Positions 16,535 to 24,715 of a stretch of 64,000 bases of DNA are shown here, one piece after another. The first letter of the stretch is position 1. Every line of letters begins with the position of its first letter. The stretch spans positions 2,418,001 through 2,482,000 of the forward strand of contig NZ_CP038469.1 of NCBI RefSeq assembly GCF_004684345.1. The letters run 5' to 3'. Both the position numbers and the translations under genes were made by a program. The notes below the pieces were generated by a model. The model had not been told where the DNA came from and made no database searches. It worked only from the letters and a program-made list of their open reading frames with translations. This stretch comes from Citrobacter tructae. GTDB taxonomy: Bacteria > Pseudomonadota > Gammaproteobacteria > Enterobacterales > Enterobacteriaceae.

Positions 16535-16688
16535 CTCCCCTCAGCTCTCCCGCTGCGGAGCGTTTTTCACGTGGCGGGATTGTTTCACTCCGTAACTAAC
16601 CGCAAAACAAATTCGCGTGGCGACATGCCTCAGGCAACGTATTCTGATTAAGATAATCACACATAAATTTCCTTATCAGGATATCAAA

Positions 16689-17099
16689 ATGAAGAAATTC
16701 GTACGCATGACTTTGCTGGCAGCGACCCTGGCAGGTGCCTCTTTTAGCACACTTGCAGCAAACGTATCCAACGTTCCGGCCCCGGCCCAGGATCCGGTGG
16801 TACAACACCTGAAACTGAGCAACGACCAAGTGGCACAGATCAAAAAACTGCACCAACAGTTGGAAACCAATGTCAGCCAGATCTCGGTGAACGACGTTAA
16901 AGACGGCGTACTGATTGACGTGATCAAGTCCGGAAAATGGGATGAAGCCGCCGTCAAGAAGCAACTTGCCGCATTTGGCAACATCGAACAGCAGGCGCGT
17001 TATTACCGTGTGAAATACTACTTTGACCTGAGCAAAGTCCTCACACCTGAGCAGCGTAAGCTGGTGCAAAAAGACATTGCACAGACGCTGGGCGAGTAA
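16689..17099 (+). CDS. Spy/CpxP-like periplasmic protein
   Basis: A 136-residue protein from the ATG at 16689, with a clear Sec signal peptide (cut after TLAA, near residue 22). The mature part is about 114 residues, predicted almost all helical and charged. Two LTxxQ-type motifs are visible, LSNDQVAQIKKL (about residues 40-51) and LTPEQRKLVQ (about 119-128), as in the Spy/CpxP/ZraP family of periplasmic chaperones and stress sensors. The spacing is unlike E. coli Spy or CpxP and I cannot name an orthologue. It lies between yafV and aspV, where K-12 has yafU and yafT, which points to a lineage-specific insertion next to a tRNA gene. It has its own terminator. Confidence 0.75.
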   Translation: MKKFVRMTLLAATLAGASFSTLAANVSNVPAPAQDPVVQHLKLSNDQVAQIKKLHQQLETNVSQISVNDVKDGVLIDVIKSGKWDEAAVKKQLAAFGNIEQQARYYRVKYYFDLSKVLTPEQRKLVQKDIAQTLGE

Positions 17100-17104
17100 T
17101 AACC

Positions 17105-17143
17105 AAAGCCCACAATTATGCTTAATTGCGGGCTTTTATTTTT
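17105..17143 (+). terminator. Terminator after the Spy-like gene
   Basis: AAAGCCCACAATTA/TTAATTGCGGGCTTTT stem with one mismatch and a T-rich tail ending at 17143. Confidence 0.85.
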
Positions 17144-17160
17144 GGCGAGCTAAAACGACG

Positions 17161-17190
17161 AAAGCCTGAATCATTGCTGATTCAGGCTTT
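17161..17190 (-). terminator. Terminator of aspV
   Basis: A perfect 13-bp stem (AAAGCCTGAATCA and its complement) with a 4-base loop, 8 bp beyond the tRNA 3' end on the minus strand. The following T run is interrupted (cgtcgtttt). Confidence 0.75.
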
Positions 17191-17198
17191 CTGAATAG

Positions 17199-17275
17199 TG
17201 GCGGAATGGACGGGACTCGAACCCGCGACCCCCTGCGTGACAGGCAGGTATTCTAACCAACTGAACTACCACTCC
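17199..17275 (-). tRNA. aspV: tRNA-Asp (GUC), aspV position
   Basis: A 77-nt cloverleaf with encoded CCA, anticodon GTC in the CTGTCAC loop, T-loop GGTTCGAGTCC and acceptor GGAGTGG paired with CCATTCC. It sits next to dnaQ, as aspV does in K-12. Compared with aspU in this window, acceptor pair 5-68 is T-A instead of C-G, a change on both sides that keeps pairing. Confidence 0.97.
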
Positions 17276-17304
17276 GCGTTGTGTTCCGCTTGGGAACGAA
17301 GCGA

Positions 17305-17333
17305 ATATTACGGATTGCCACACGCCTCGTCAA
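17305..17333 (-). promoter_or_regulatory. aspV promoter
   Basis: On the minus strand TTGACG (17328-17333) and TAATAT (17305-17310) are separated by 17 bp, about 30 bp before the mature tRNA. The GC-rich bases following the -10 resemble a stringent-control discriminator. Confidence 0.85.
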
Positions 17334-17409
17334 CGCTTTTTCTCACGTTTTTTAATCGTTTGCTGCAAAAATCACCCGAATAGCCATTTCTTCATGCTAA
17401 ACGCGCAAA

Positions 17410-18138
17410 CTATGCTCGCCAGAGGCAACTTCCACCCTTTTTCTGTACCAGGTCGAGGCGCGACTCATGGGCCGCTAACTCTTCATCAGTGGCAAAAACA
17501 ACACGTAGCTTGCTGGACTGACGGACAATACGTTGGATCCCGGTATCATTCTGCTGCTGGCTGTCGCCTTCCATTGAAAATGCCATGGTGGTCTGCCCGC
17601 CGGTCATCATCAGATAAACGTCGGCCAGAATCTGGGCATCGAGCAATGCGCCGTGCAATGTACGCTTGCTGTTGTCTATCTCATAACGCGAGCATAGCGC
17701 ATCAAGGCTGTTACGCTTACCAGGAAACATCTTCCTCGCCAGCGCCAGGCTATCGGTCACTTTACAGAAGGTGTTGGTTTTCGGGATATCGCGATGGAGC
17801 TTAGCGAACTCATAATCCATAAAGCCGATATCAAACGATGCGTTATGGATGACCAGCTCCGCACCGCGGATATAGTCGAGAAACTCATCGGCAACATCAG
17901 CAAAAGTGGGTTTATCAAGCAGGAACTCATCCGCGATACCGTGTACACCAAACGCTTCCGGATCCACCAGCCGATCGGGCTTCAGGTAAACGTGGAAGTT
18001 ATTGCCGGTCAGGCGTCGGTTCACCACTTCAACCGCACCGATCTCAATGATCTTGTGGCCTTCGTAGTGGGCGCCGATCTGGTTCATACCGGTGGTTTCG
18101 GTATCGAGGACGATCTGTCGTGTAATTCCAGTGCTCAT
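17410..18138 (-). CDS. dnaQ: DNA polymerase III epsilon subunit (3'-5' proofreading exonuclease)
   Basis: A 242-residue protein from the ATG at 18138 (MSTGITRQIVLDTET); an in-frame ATG at 18147 would add MTA. DEDDh exonuclease residues are visible: Asp12 and Glu14 in ExoI, the middle Asp in the VIHNASFDIGFMDYEF motif, and a C-terminal His/Asp in TLHGALLDAQILADVY. The C-terminal tail (QIVRQSSKLRVVFATDEE region to the end) binds the alpha subunit, whose gene dnaE lies at 46-49 kb. It is divergent from rnhA with about 60 bp between starts, as in K-12. Confidence 0.97.
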   Translation of the reverse strand: MSTGITRQIVLDTETTGMNQIGAHYEGHKIIEIGAVEVVNRRLTGNNFHVYLKPDRLVDPEAFGVHGIADEFLLDKPTFADVADEFLDYIRGAELVIHNASFDIGFMDYEFAKLHRDIPKTNTFCKVTDSLALARKMFPGKRNSLDALCSRYEIDNSKRTLHGALLDAQILADVYLMMTGGQTTMAFSMEGDSQQQNDTGIQRIVRQSSKLRVVFATDEELAAHESRLDLVQKKGGSCLWRA

Positions 18139-18200
18139 AGCGGTCATTTATGTCAGACTTATCGTTTATATCGATCTCTAAAACAGGAAGTCTACCAGAG

Positions 18201-18668
18201 ATGCTTAAACAGGTAGAAATTTTCACCGATGGTTCTTGCCTGGGAAATCCAGGGCCCGGCGGTTACGGGGCTATTTTACGCTATCGCGGACGAGAAAAAA
18301 CCTTCAGCGAAGGATACAACCTCACCACCAATAATCGCATGGAGCTGATGGCGGCCATCGTTGCGCTGGAAGCCCTGAAAGAACAATGCGAAGTGGTGCT
18401 CAGTACCGACAGCCAGTATGTGCGTCAGGGTATTACCCAGTGGATCCACAACTGGAAAAAACGCGGCTGGAAAACGGCAGATAAAAAACCTGTCAAAAAT
18501 GTCGATCTGTGGAAACGTCTGGATGCCGCGCTAGGGCCGCACCAAATCAAATGGGAATGGGTCAAAGGCCATGCGGGCCATCCGGAAAACGAACGCTGCG
18601 ACGAGCTTGCGCGCACCGCGGCGATGAGTCCCACTCAGGATGACGTTGGGTATCAGCCCGAGGCTTAA
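18201..18668 (+). CDS. rnhA: Ribonuclease HI
   Basis: A 155-residue protein starting at MLKQVEIFTDGSCLGN (18201), the E. coli start; the frame extends upstream to 18150 without similarity. Catalytic acids are Asp10, Glu48 (RMELMAAI), Asp70 (STDSQYV) and Asp134 (ENERCDELA), with the basic protrusion HNWKKRGWKTADKKPVKN. It removes RNA from RNA-DNA hybrids. Its stop overlaps the 3' end of the convergent yafS by 4 bp. A second RNase H gene, rnhB, is at 49.5 kb. Confidence 0.97.
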   Translation: MLKQVEIFTDGSCLGNPGPGGYGAILRYRGREKTFSEGYNLTTNNRMELMAAIVALEALKEQCEVVLSTDSQYVRQGITQWIHNWKKRGWKTADKKPVKNVDLWKRLDAALGPHQIKWEWVKGHAGHPENERCDELARTAAMSPTQDDVGYQPEA

Positions 18669-19387
18669 GCGTCCGGTTTCCGGTATTGCCGGGTTGCACC
18701 AACGGCCTGGCGGATACGCGCTTTGCTTTTATTTTGTTTCATCGGGTTAAGCGTAAGCGGGATGGTTCGCTTGCGCGCGATAACCAATTGCATACATCCC
18801 AACGCCGGAATATGCGCACTTAACATTTTTCCCCCGTGCTTCTTCCAGGGTAAAACGTGAAAACGGCTGGAGTGCAGTACTTCAAAGTTCAACAAAGAGA
18901 GCCAATCCAGTTGGCGCATCAGCGTAAACATTCGACTGTTATAAGGTGACGTTTTACGTAATACCGGCACCAGTTTGCGCAATCCCATCAGGCTAACTGG
19001 GTTGAATCCGCTCAAAATTAACCAGCCATCGTCGATAAGCACACGATCGGCCTCGCGCAGTAACCGATGCGGATCGGAGCACCAGGGCAGCGTATGAGCC
19101 AGCAAGCAGACATCAACGGACTTATCGGCAAAGGGAAGATGCAGAGGATCCGCCAGCACCTGCATTGGCGTACCTTGCGAAGAAACATTTACCTGATGAG
19201 AAACCGCGCACGCTTCGGAATTGATTTCTGCGCTTAAATTACCAATCTTAAGCAGATGAAAACCGTACATTTTTGCGAACCACGGGTTAAGCTGATACTC
19301 CAGCGCCTCACGGTAGTGCTCGCCCCAGGGTAAATCATCCCAGCTAACGGGCGCTACGACAGTTTGAGGGATCCTTGCCGGTTTCAT
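18665..19387 (-). CDS. yafS: SAM-dependent methyltransferase-like protein YafS
   Basis: A 240-residue protein from the ATG at 19387; the codon before it is an in-frame GTG. A class I methyltransferase core is suggested by ADPLHLPFADKSVDVCLLAHTLPWCSDPHRLLREADRVLIDDGWLILSGFNP, the motif III to post-IV region. The N-terminal glycine-rich SAM loop is not obvious, so activity is uncertain. No substrate is established. It is divergent from gloB with about 33 bp between starts. Confidence 0.88.
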   Translation of the reverse strand: MKPARIPQTVVAPVSWDDLPWGEHYREALEYQLNPWFAKMYGFHLLKIGNLSAEINSEACAVSHQVNVSSQGTPMQVLADPLHLPFADKSVDVCLLAHTLPWCSDPHRLLREADRVLIDDGWLILSGFNPVSLMGLRKLVPVLRKTSPYNSRMFTLMRQLDWLSLLNFEVLHSSRFHVLPWKKHGGKMLSAHIPALGCMQLVIARKRTIPLTLNPMKQNKSKARIRQAVGATRQYRKPDA

Positions 19388-19420
19388 CACAACCTTCCGT
19401 TTCGCATTGAGAGGTAATTA

Positions 19421-20176
19421 ATGAATCTTAACAGTATTCCCGCCTTTCAGGACAATTACATCTGGGTCCTGACAAATAATGAGAACCGTTGCTTGATTGT
19501 CGATCCTGGCGAGGCGACTCCGGTGCTGCAAGCCATTGCTGAGCACAACTGGGTGCCTGAGGCCATTCTCCTGACCCATCACCATCACGATCACGTGGGT
19601 GGCGTGAAAGAACTTGTGCAGCGCTTTCCACAAATAGTGGTATACGGTCCGGCAGAAACACAAGATAAGGGAGCGATGCACATAGTCGAAGATGGCGATA
19701 CTGCACTCGTTTTAGGGCATGAATTTAAGGTAATTGCCACCCCGGGTCACACTTTAGGACATATCTGTTACTTTAGTCATCCTTATCTATTTTGCGGCGA
19801 CACTCTTTTTTCTGGTGGCTGTGGCCGGCTTTTTGAAGGTACAGCATTACAGATGTATCAATCACTTAAAAAAATAAGTGCGCTTCCGGATGATACGTTA
19901 ATTTGTTGCGCACATGAGTACACTTTAGCAAACATGAAGTTTGCCTTAAGCATCCTTCCACACGATTCGTTCATAAATGATTATTATCGTAAAGTTAATG
20001 AGTTACGTGTAAAAAAACAAATTACACTCCCCGTAACTCTGAAAAATGAGCGGAGAAATAATATCTTTTTAAGAACAGAAGATATTGATTTAATTAATGA
20101 AATAAACAAAGAAACAATATTGCAACAACCTGAGGCGCGTTTTGCATGGTTAAGGTCAAAGAAAGATACGTTCTGA
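19421..20176 (+). CDS. gloB: Hydroxyacylglutathione hydrolase (glyoxalase II)
   Basis: A 251-residue metallo-beta-lactamase-fold enzyme with the dinuclear metal motif LLTHHHHDHVGG, further ligands in ATPGHTLGH, FCGDTLFSGGCGR and CCAHEYT, and the C-terminal glutathione-binding domain. It hydrolyses S-lactoylglutathione to lactate and glutathione in methylglyoxal detoxification. The last third is noticeably AT-richer than the first, also a feature of E. coli gloB. Confidence 0.96.
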   Translation: MNLNSIPAFQDNYIWVLTNNENRCLIVDPGEATPVLQAIAEHNWVPEAILLTHHHHDHVGGVKELVQRFPQIVVYGPAETQDKGAMHIVEDGDTALVLGHEFKVIATPGHTLGHICYFSHPYLFCGDTLFSGGCGRLFEGTALQMYQSLKKISALPDDTLICCAHEYTLANMKFALSILPHDSFINDYYRKVNELRVKKQITLPVTLKNERRNNIFLRTEDIDLINEINKETILQQPEARFAWLRSKKDTF

Positions 20177-20247
20177 CAATTCCGGGTTGCCTTTTGAAAA
20201 CTTCGCCGTTATGATCGGTCGTCTTTTAAGCAACTATTGACACACAC

Positions 20248-21606
20248 ATGAAGGCAAAAGCGATATTACTCGCCTCTGTCCTGCTTGTTGGGTGCCAGAA
20301 TACTGGTAACGTCCAACAGCACGCACAGAGCCTTTCTGCAGCTGGTCAAGGGGAAGCAGGAAAGTTTACAAGCCAAGCGCGGTGGATGGACGATGGGACA
20401 TCTATCGCTGCCGATCAGGATTTGTGGGCTTTCATTGGTGACGAGCTAAAGATGGGAATTCCGGAAAACAACCGGATTCGCGAACAGAAACAGAAGTATT
20501 TACGCAATAAGAGCTATCTCCACGATGTAACTTTACGGGCAGAGCCGTATATGTACTGGATAGCCGGGCAGGTTAAGAAACGTAACATGCCGATGGAACT
20601 GGTACTACTACCCATAGTGGAGAGCGCTTTTGATCCTCACGCAACGTCTGGCGCCAATGCCGCAGGTATTTGGCAGATCATTCCGAGCACGGGGCGCAAT
20701 TATGGTTTAAAGCAGACCCGCAATTATGATGCACGTCGCGACATTGTGGCTTCCACCACTGCCGCGCTGGACATGATGCAGCGTCTGAACAAGATGTTTG
20801 ATGGCGACTGGCTGCTGACCGTTGCCGCTTATAATAGCGGTGAAGGTCGCGTGATGAAGGCAATGAAAGCGAACAAATCTCGTGGCAAGCCCACCGATTT
20901 TTGGTCACTCCCTTTGCCTCAGGAAACGAAGCAGTATGTGCCCAAAATGCTGGCATTGAGCGATATTCTCAAGAACAGCAAGCGCTATGGTGTGCGTCTG
21001 CCAACTACAGACGAAAGCCGAGCGTTGGCACGTGTTCGCTTGAACAGTCCGGTTGAGATGGCTCAGGTTGCCGATATGGCGGGTATTTCCGTCAGCAAGC
21101 TGAAGACCTTCAATGCAGGCGTGAAAGGCTCCACGTTGGGTGCCAGCGGACCACAATACGTGATGGTGCCAAAGAAGCATGCAGAGAAGCTGCGTGAGTC
21201 TCTGGCTTCAGGCGAAATTGCAGCCGTACAGTCAACGTTAGTCGCGGATAACACACCACTGAACAGCCGTAGCTATAAGGTTCGCTCTGGCGATACGCTT
21301 TCCGGCATCGCTTCACGTCTTGGCGTGAATGCGAATGAGCTAAAGCAGTGGAATAATCTGCGTAGTTCGACCCTGAAAGTGGGCCAAAGCCTGACTGTCG
21401 GCGCAGGAACCAGCGCACAGCGACTGGCAAAAAACAGCGATAGCATCACCTATCGTGTACGTAAAGGCGATTCGCTTTCGAGCATTGCCAAGCGTCACGG
21501 GGTTAACATCAAGGATGTGATGCGCTGGAACAGCGATACCGATAATCTGCAGCCAGGCGATCAGCTGACGTTGTTTGTGAAGAATAACGGTATGCCGGAC
21601 TCCTGA
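20248..21606 (+). CDS. mltD: Membrane-bound lytic murein transglycosylase D
   Basis: A 452-residue lipoprotein, the same length as in E. coli: lipobox LLVGC with Cys16. A soluble lytic transglycosylase domain lies at about 100-250 (catalytic Glu in LPIVESAFDPHATSGANAAGIWQI). Two LysM repeats close the protein (about 343-386 and 402-445; YKVRSGDTLSGIASRLG and YRVRKGDSLSSIAKRHG). It cleaves glycan strands to 1,6-anhydro-muropeptides at the outer membrane. It is followed by a terminator. Confidence 0.97.
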   Translation: MKAKAILLASVLLVGCQNTGNVQQHAQSLSAAGQGEAGKFTSQARWMDDGTSIAADQDLWAFIGDELKMGIPENNRIREQKQKYLRNKSYLHDVTLRAEPYMYWIAGQVKKRNMPMELVLLPIVESAFDPHATSGANAAGIWQIIPSTGRNYGLKQTRNYDARRDIVASTTAALDMMQRLNKMFDGDWLLTVAAYNSGEGRVMKAMKANKSRGKPTDFWSLPLPQETKQYVPKMLALSDILKNSKRYGVRLPTTDESRALARVRLNSPVEMAQVADMAGISVSKLKTFNAGVKGSTLGASGPQYVMVPKKHAEKLRESLASGEIAAVQSTLVADNTPLNSRSYKVRSGDTLSGIASRLGVNANELKQWNNLRSSTLKVGQSLTVGAGTSAQRLAKNSDSITYRVRKGDSLSSIAKRHGVNIKDVMRWNSDTDNLQPGDQLTLFVKNNGMPDS

Positions 21607-21623
21607 TAGCAGCATAAAATATT

Positions 21624-21654
21624 AAGGCACTGGTTTCCCCCCAGTGCCTTTTTT
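21624..21654. terminator. Terminator between mltD and yafE
   Basis: AAGGCACTGG/CCAGTGCCTT perfect 10-bp stem with a 7-base loop and six T's. It sits between convergent mltD and yafE. Confidence 0.9.
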
Positions 21655-21656
21655 AT

Positions 21657-22427
21657 TTATTCCGCTTTATGTGCCTCAACCATTATCGTGTCACTGGTGA
21701 ACGAACCGTCCTCCTGTAACGCGAAGTAGGCCTGCACTTCAGCAGATGCACTCTGCTGATATAAACGAATCGCCTCATCCAGCACCTCGGGGGTGCGCAT
21801 TCGTGCTACCCATGACCTGAACTCCAGCGGCAGGCGATCGGTTAACAAAGCATCGGTAATCAGATTGGCGCCATTGATTAACGACAGCCACTCTCCGCTG
21901 GAATAGTTGCGTACGTGCGAGGTATCGCGTAACGCTTCCACGGTTTGCAACCAGATATCACGTACAGGATGGCCTGGCGACATCACATCCATCACAATCA
22001 GCACGCCGCCGGGCTTCAGAACACGATTCACTTCCCGCAGCGCACGCCCGACATCATGCCAGTGATGTGCGGAATATCGGCTAATCACCAGGTCAAAGGC
22101 ATTATCTTCAAACGGCAGACTTTCGGCATATCCCTGTCGGGTTACGATATTATCTAACCCCTTATCTTTTGCCGCCCGTGCGACTACTTCAAGCATTTGT
22201 GCCGATAAATCATACGCCACAACCTGCTTTACGTTTTGCGCCGCCGTAAAACTGGCGTGCCCTGCACCGCATCCCATGTCGAGAACGCAGGCCAGTGGAA
22301 ATGCAGACAATCTTTCCGCCAGGCGTTGTAAATCACGTCCAGAGGCGTGTACCGCGCTGGTTAAATAGGCATTAGCCTGAGAGCCAAACTGTTTTTCGAC
22401 GTTGTCGTGATGAGAGCGTGTTGTCAT
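21657..22427 (-). CDS. yafE: SAM-dependent methyltransferase YafE
   Basis: A 256-residue class I methyltransferase from the ATG at 22427, preceded by GAAGGA 7 bases upstream. The frame opens at 22472. Motif I VLDMGCGAGHASF, motif II VVAYDLSAQMLEVV, motif III YAESLPFEDNAFDLVISRYSAHHW and RVLKPGGVLIVMDV are clear, and the fold resembles UbiE/BioC. The substrate is unknown. The E. coli K-12 annotation is shorter at the N-terminus. It lies downstream of yafD on the same strand. Confidence 0.9.
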   Translation of the reverse strand: MTTRSHHDNVEKQFGSQANAYLTSAVHASGRDLQRLAERLSAFPLACVLDMGCGAGHASFTAAQNVKQVVAYDLSAQMLEVVARAAKDKGLDNIVTRQGYAESLPFEDNAFDLVISRYSAHHWHDVGRALREVNRVLKPGGVLIVMDVMSPGHPVRDIWLQTVEALRDTSHVRNYSSGEWLSLINGANLITDALLTDRLPLEFRSWVARMRTPEVLDEAIRLYQQSASAEVQAYFALQEDGSFTSDTIMVEAHKAE

Positions 22428-22503
22428 TGTGTTGTCCTTCGGTTGTGGTGAAATATGAAGGGCAACCATCACAGGCCTGCCCTACGGCAGACCTGACACA
22501 CCG

Positions 22504-23304
22504 TTATTGTTCAGGTTTGCCGGGACTGAATTCAACGAGTAGCGGGTTGTGATCGGATGCGCGGGTGACCAGCACAGAGGCTTCACTCACGTTCAGACCG
22601 CGATAGAACACAAAATCGAGAGGACGACCAAACGCGCGTCGGCGCTGATCGTCGGTAAAGCGCACCTGGCGCAGCGACATTTCACGTGCAAAACGGTACA
22701 ACGCGTTCATCCGTCGACGGCTCCAGGCATTAAAATCGCCGGCCATAATCACCGGACCGCTGTGATGAGCAATCTGATCGCCAATGGGTAATAACTGCTT
22801 ACTATAGACATCAACCCCGAGGCTGAAGTTAACCGCATGGATGTTCACCACCATCAATAAACGCGAGTCAGGCAGGGGGTATACCGTCACCAGAGCGGAC
22901 TTTGCCAGCCGTAAAATAGGCTCACGCTCGCGCAGAGGACAACAGTAAACAGGATGGGCGGCGGAGAGCGTCATGACGCCAGAGGGATGCTGAGGCAGTA
23001 CAAAGGCGGGAACCTGGTCGGCAGCAAGATAGTTAGTGGTCGCGAACTGCACCAGTTCAGGGGTGGTTTGCGCCTCCTGCAATAACACCAGATGCGCGTC
23101 TTTGCCAAAATTCTTCAGCACCGACAACCATTCTGCCCGCTGCTGTTTAAAAATATTCCATACCAGCACGCGAATACGGTCTTCGCTGCTTAACGGAACG
23201 CCGGCGGGTAATGCCTGGCCAATATGCGCGAACGACCCTGGCGGTAAAATCCGCTCAGCGGGTTGTCCGGCAACATAACGCATGGCATAGGTGTTTTTTC
23301 GCAC
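22504..23304 (-). CDS. yafD: Endonuclease/exonuclease/phosphatase family protein YafD
   Basis: A 266-residue protein beginning at a GTG (23304; MRKNTYAMRYV), matching E. coli length and start. EEP-fold motifs are visible: RVLVWNIFKQQR, VLLQEAQT (metal-binding Glu), VNIHAVNF, IMAGDFNAW and RASDHNPLLVEF. The substrate is unproven; nuclease or phosphodiesterase activity is inferred from the fold. It is likely cotranscribed with yafE, 76 bp downstream. Confidence 0.92.
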   Translation of the reverse strand: MRKNTYAMRYVAGQPAERILPPGSFAHIGQALPAGVPLSSEDRIRVLVWNIFKQQRAEWLSVLKNFGKDAHLVLLQEAQTTPELVQFATTNYLAADQVPAFVLPQHPSGVMTLSAAHPVYCCPLREREPILRLAKSALVTVYPLPDSRLLMVVNIHAVNFSLGVDVYSKQLLPIGDQIAHHSGPVIMAGDFNAWSRRRMNALYRFAREMSLRQVRFTDDQRRRAFGRPLDFVFYRGLNVSEASVLVTRASDHNPLLVEFSPGKPEQ

Positions 23305-23331
23305 TGTAGACTTTCAAACCTCTGTAACGTC

Positions 23332-23355
23332 AACCAGTCCGCAGCCGGACTGGTT
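23332..23355. terminator. Hairpin between the MFS gene and yafD
   Basis: AACCAGTCCG/CGGACTGGTT perfect 10-bp stem with a CAGC loop, followed on the plus strand by TTCTTCTGTTAT. It probably ends the MFS gene transcript, although no T run follows on the minus strand. Confidence 0.5.
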
Positions 23356-23435
23356 CTTCTGTTATAGGGATTTTAGCACTCACTTTCAACGGACAATTGC
23401 AGTTTGTTTTGTAAGTGGGTACTTACATCAATGAT

Positions 23436-24611
23436 TTATCCCAGCGCGATACGCGCAGGTTTATCAAGACGGCCACTGACGCCCATCAGTAAGAAAGCAG
23501 CCAGTACGATTAGCGCGCCAATCCACGGCGTCTGTGCCAGACCGTAATGCTCTACTGTTTGCCCACCAATCACCGACCCCAACGCAATACCAACATTAAA
23601 TGCTGCAATGTTCAGTCCTGAAGCAACATCAACCGCATTGGGGGTAAATTGTTCCGCTTTCTGAACAACATAGACCTGCAATCCGGGTACGTTACCGAAG
23701 GCAAAGATCCCCATCACCAGAATGGTAGCCAGCGCAGCGTACTGCGTGGAGGCCGTTAACTGGAAGATCATCAGCAGAACAAACAGCGCGGCAAAAATGA
23801 ATTTCAATGCCGGGACGGCACCATGTTTATCCGCCAGTTTTCCGCCCCAGATATTACCAATGGCCACAGAGACACCGTATCCGAGTAAAATCCAACTTAC
23901 CGCTGTCGGTGAGAACCCAGCCAGATCCTGCATCATCGGAGCAAGGAAGGTAAACGCCGTAAAGACGCCACCATAGCCCAGCGCCGTTACCGCATAGATC
24001 AACAACAAACGAGGATGGGTTAAGACTTTCACCTGATCGCGAATGCTGGCAGCTGCCCGACCAGGAATATTAGCCGGAATCAGCAGTTGGCTACTGATCA
24101 GCGCAATCACGCCTAACATTGATACCGCAAGAAAGGTTTCGCGCCAGCCAAAATGCTGACCAATGAATGTGCCCAGCGGAACCCCCGTCACCAGTGCGAC
24201 CGTTAAGCCGCCAAACATAATGGCGATAGCGGAAGCCGCTTTCTCTTTTGGCACCAGGCTTGTCGCGATGGTAGAACCAATCGAGAAGAACACGCCGTGT
24301 GCAAGGCCGGTCAGCAAACGGGCAATAATTAATGTCATATAGCCCGGCGCCTGCCATGCCAGCAAATTACCGGCGGTAAACAACACCATCAGCGCAACCA
24401 GCAACTGTTTGCGCGGCAGGCTCCCGGTCAGGGCGGTCAGTACCGGAGCGCCAATTGCCACGCCCAGCGCATAAATTGAAACCAGCATCCCCGCAGAAGG
24501 CAAAGAGATCGCCAGCTGTTCAGCAATGGTCGGCACCAGCCCAACAATCACAAATTCAGTCGTGCCAATAGCGAAGGCACTTATTGTCAGTGCAAATAAA
24601 GCGAGAGGCAT
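23436..24611 (-). CDS. MFS transporter, DHA1-type exporter
   Basis: A 391-residue protein with 12 predicted membrane helices from the ATG at 24611 (MPLALFALTIS), which has GGAG 7 bases upstream. The frame is open to 24725 across the LysR promoter. Family marks are TTEFVIVGLVPTIAEQL, the motif A region around GSLPRKQLLVALM, and ARLLTGLAHGVFFSIGST in helix 4-5. It resembles AraJ/YdhP-type inner-membrane exporters of sugars, purines or drugs; the substrate is unknown. K-12 has no gene between yafD and yafC. It is divergent from yafC with a 104-bp shared control region, a common arrangement of a LysR regulator and its target. Confidence 0.88.
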   Translation of the reverse strand: MPLALFALTISAFAIGTTEFVIVGLVPTIAEQLAISLPSAGMLVSIYALGVAIGAPVLTALTGSLPRKQLLVALMVLFTAGNLLAWQAPGYMTLIIARLLTGLAHGVFFSIGSTIATSLVPKEKAASAIAIMFGGLTVALVTGVPLGTFIGQHFGWRETFLAVSMLGVIALISSQLLIPANIPGRAAASIRDQVKVLTHPRLLLIYAVTALGYGGVFTAFTFLAPMMQDLAGFSPTAVSWILLGYGVSVAIGNIWGGKLADKHGAVPALKFIFAALFVLLMIFQLTASTQYAALATILVMGIFAFGNVPGLQVYVVQKAEQFTPNAVDVASGLNIAAFNVGIALGSVIGGQTVEHYGLAQTPWIGALIVLAAFLLMGVSGRLDKPARIALG

Positions 24612-24715
24612 AAATAACTCCATATCATCAGTAATCGGATGACACGCAGTATGCAGGGATGTTTTAATAACAAAAATATTCAAAATCTCAATATAATTTT
24701 GCTTCAGGTGCAAAG
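24612..24715. promoter_or_regulatory. Divergent control region, MFS gene and yafC
   Basis: A 104-bp AT-rich gap between divergent start codons. A TATAAT hexamer near 24690-24700 faces yafC. No certain LysR T-N11-A palindrome was fixed by eye. Confidence 0.45.
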
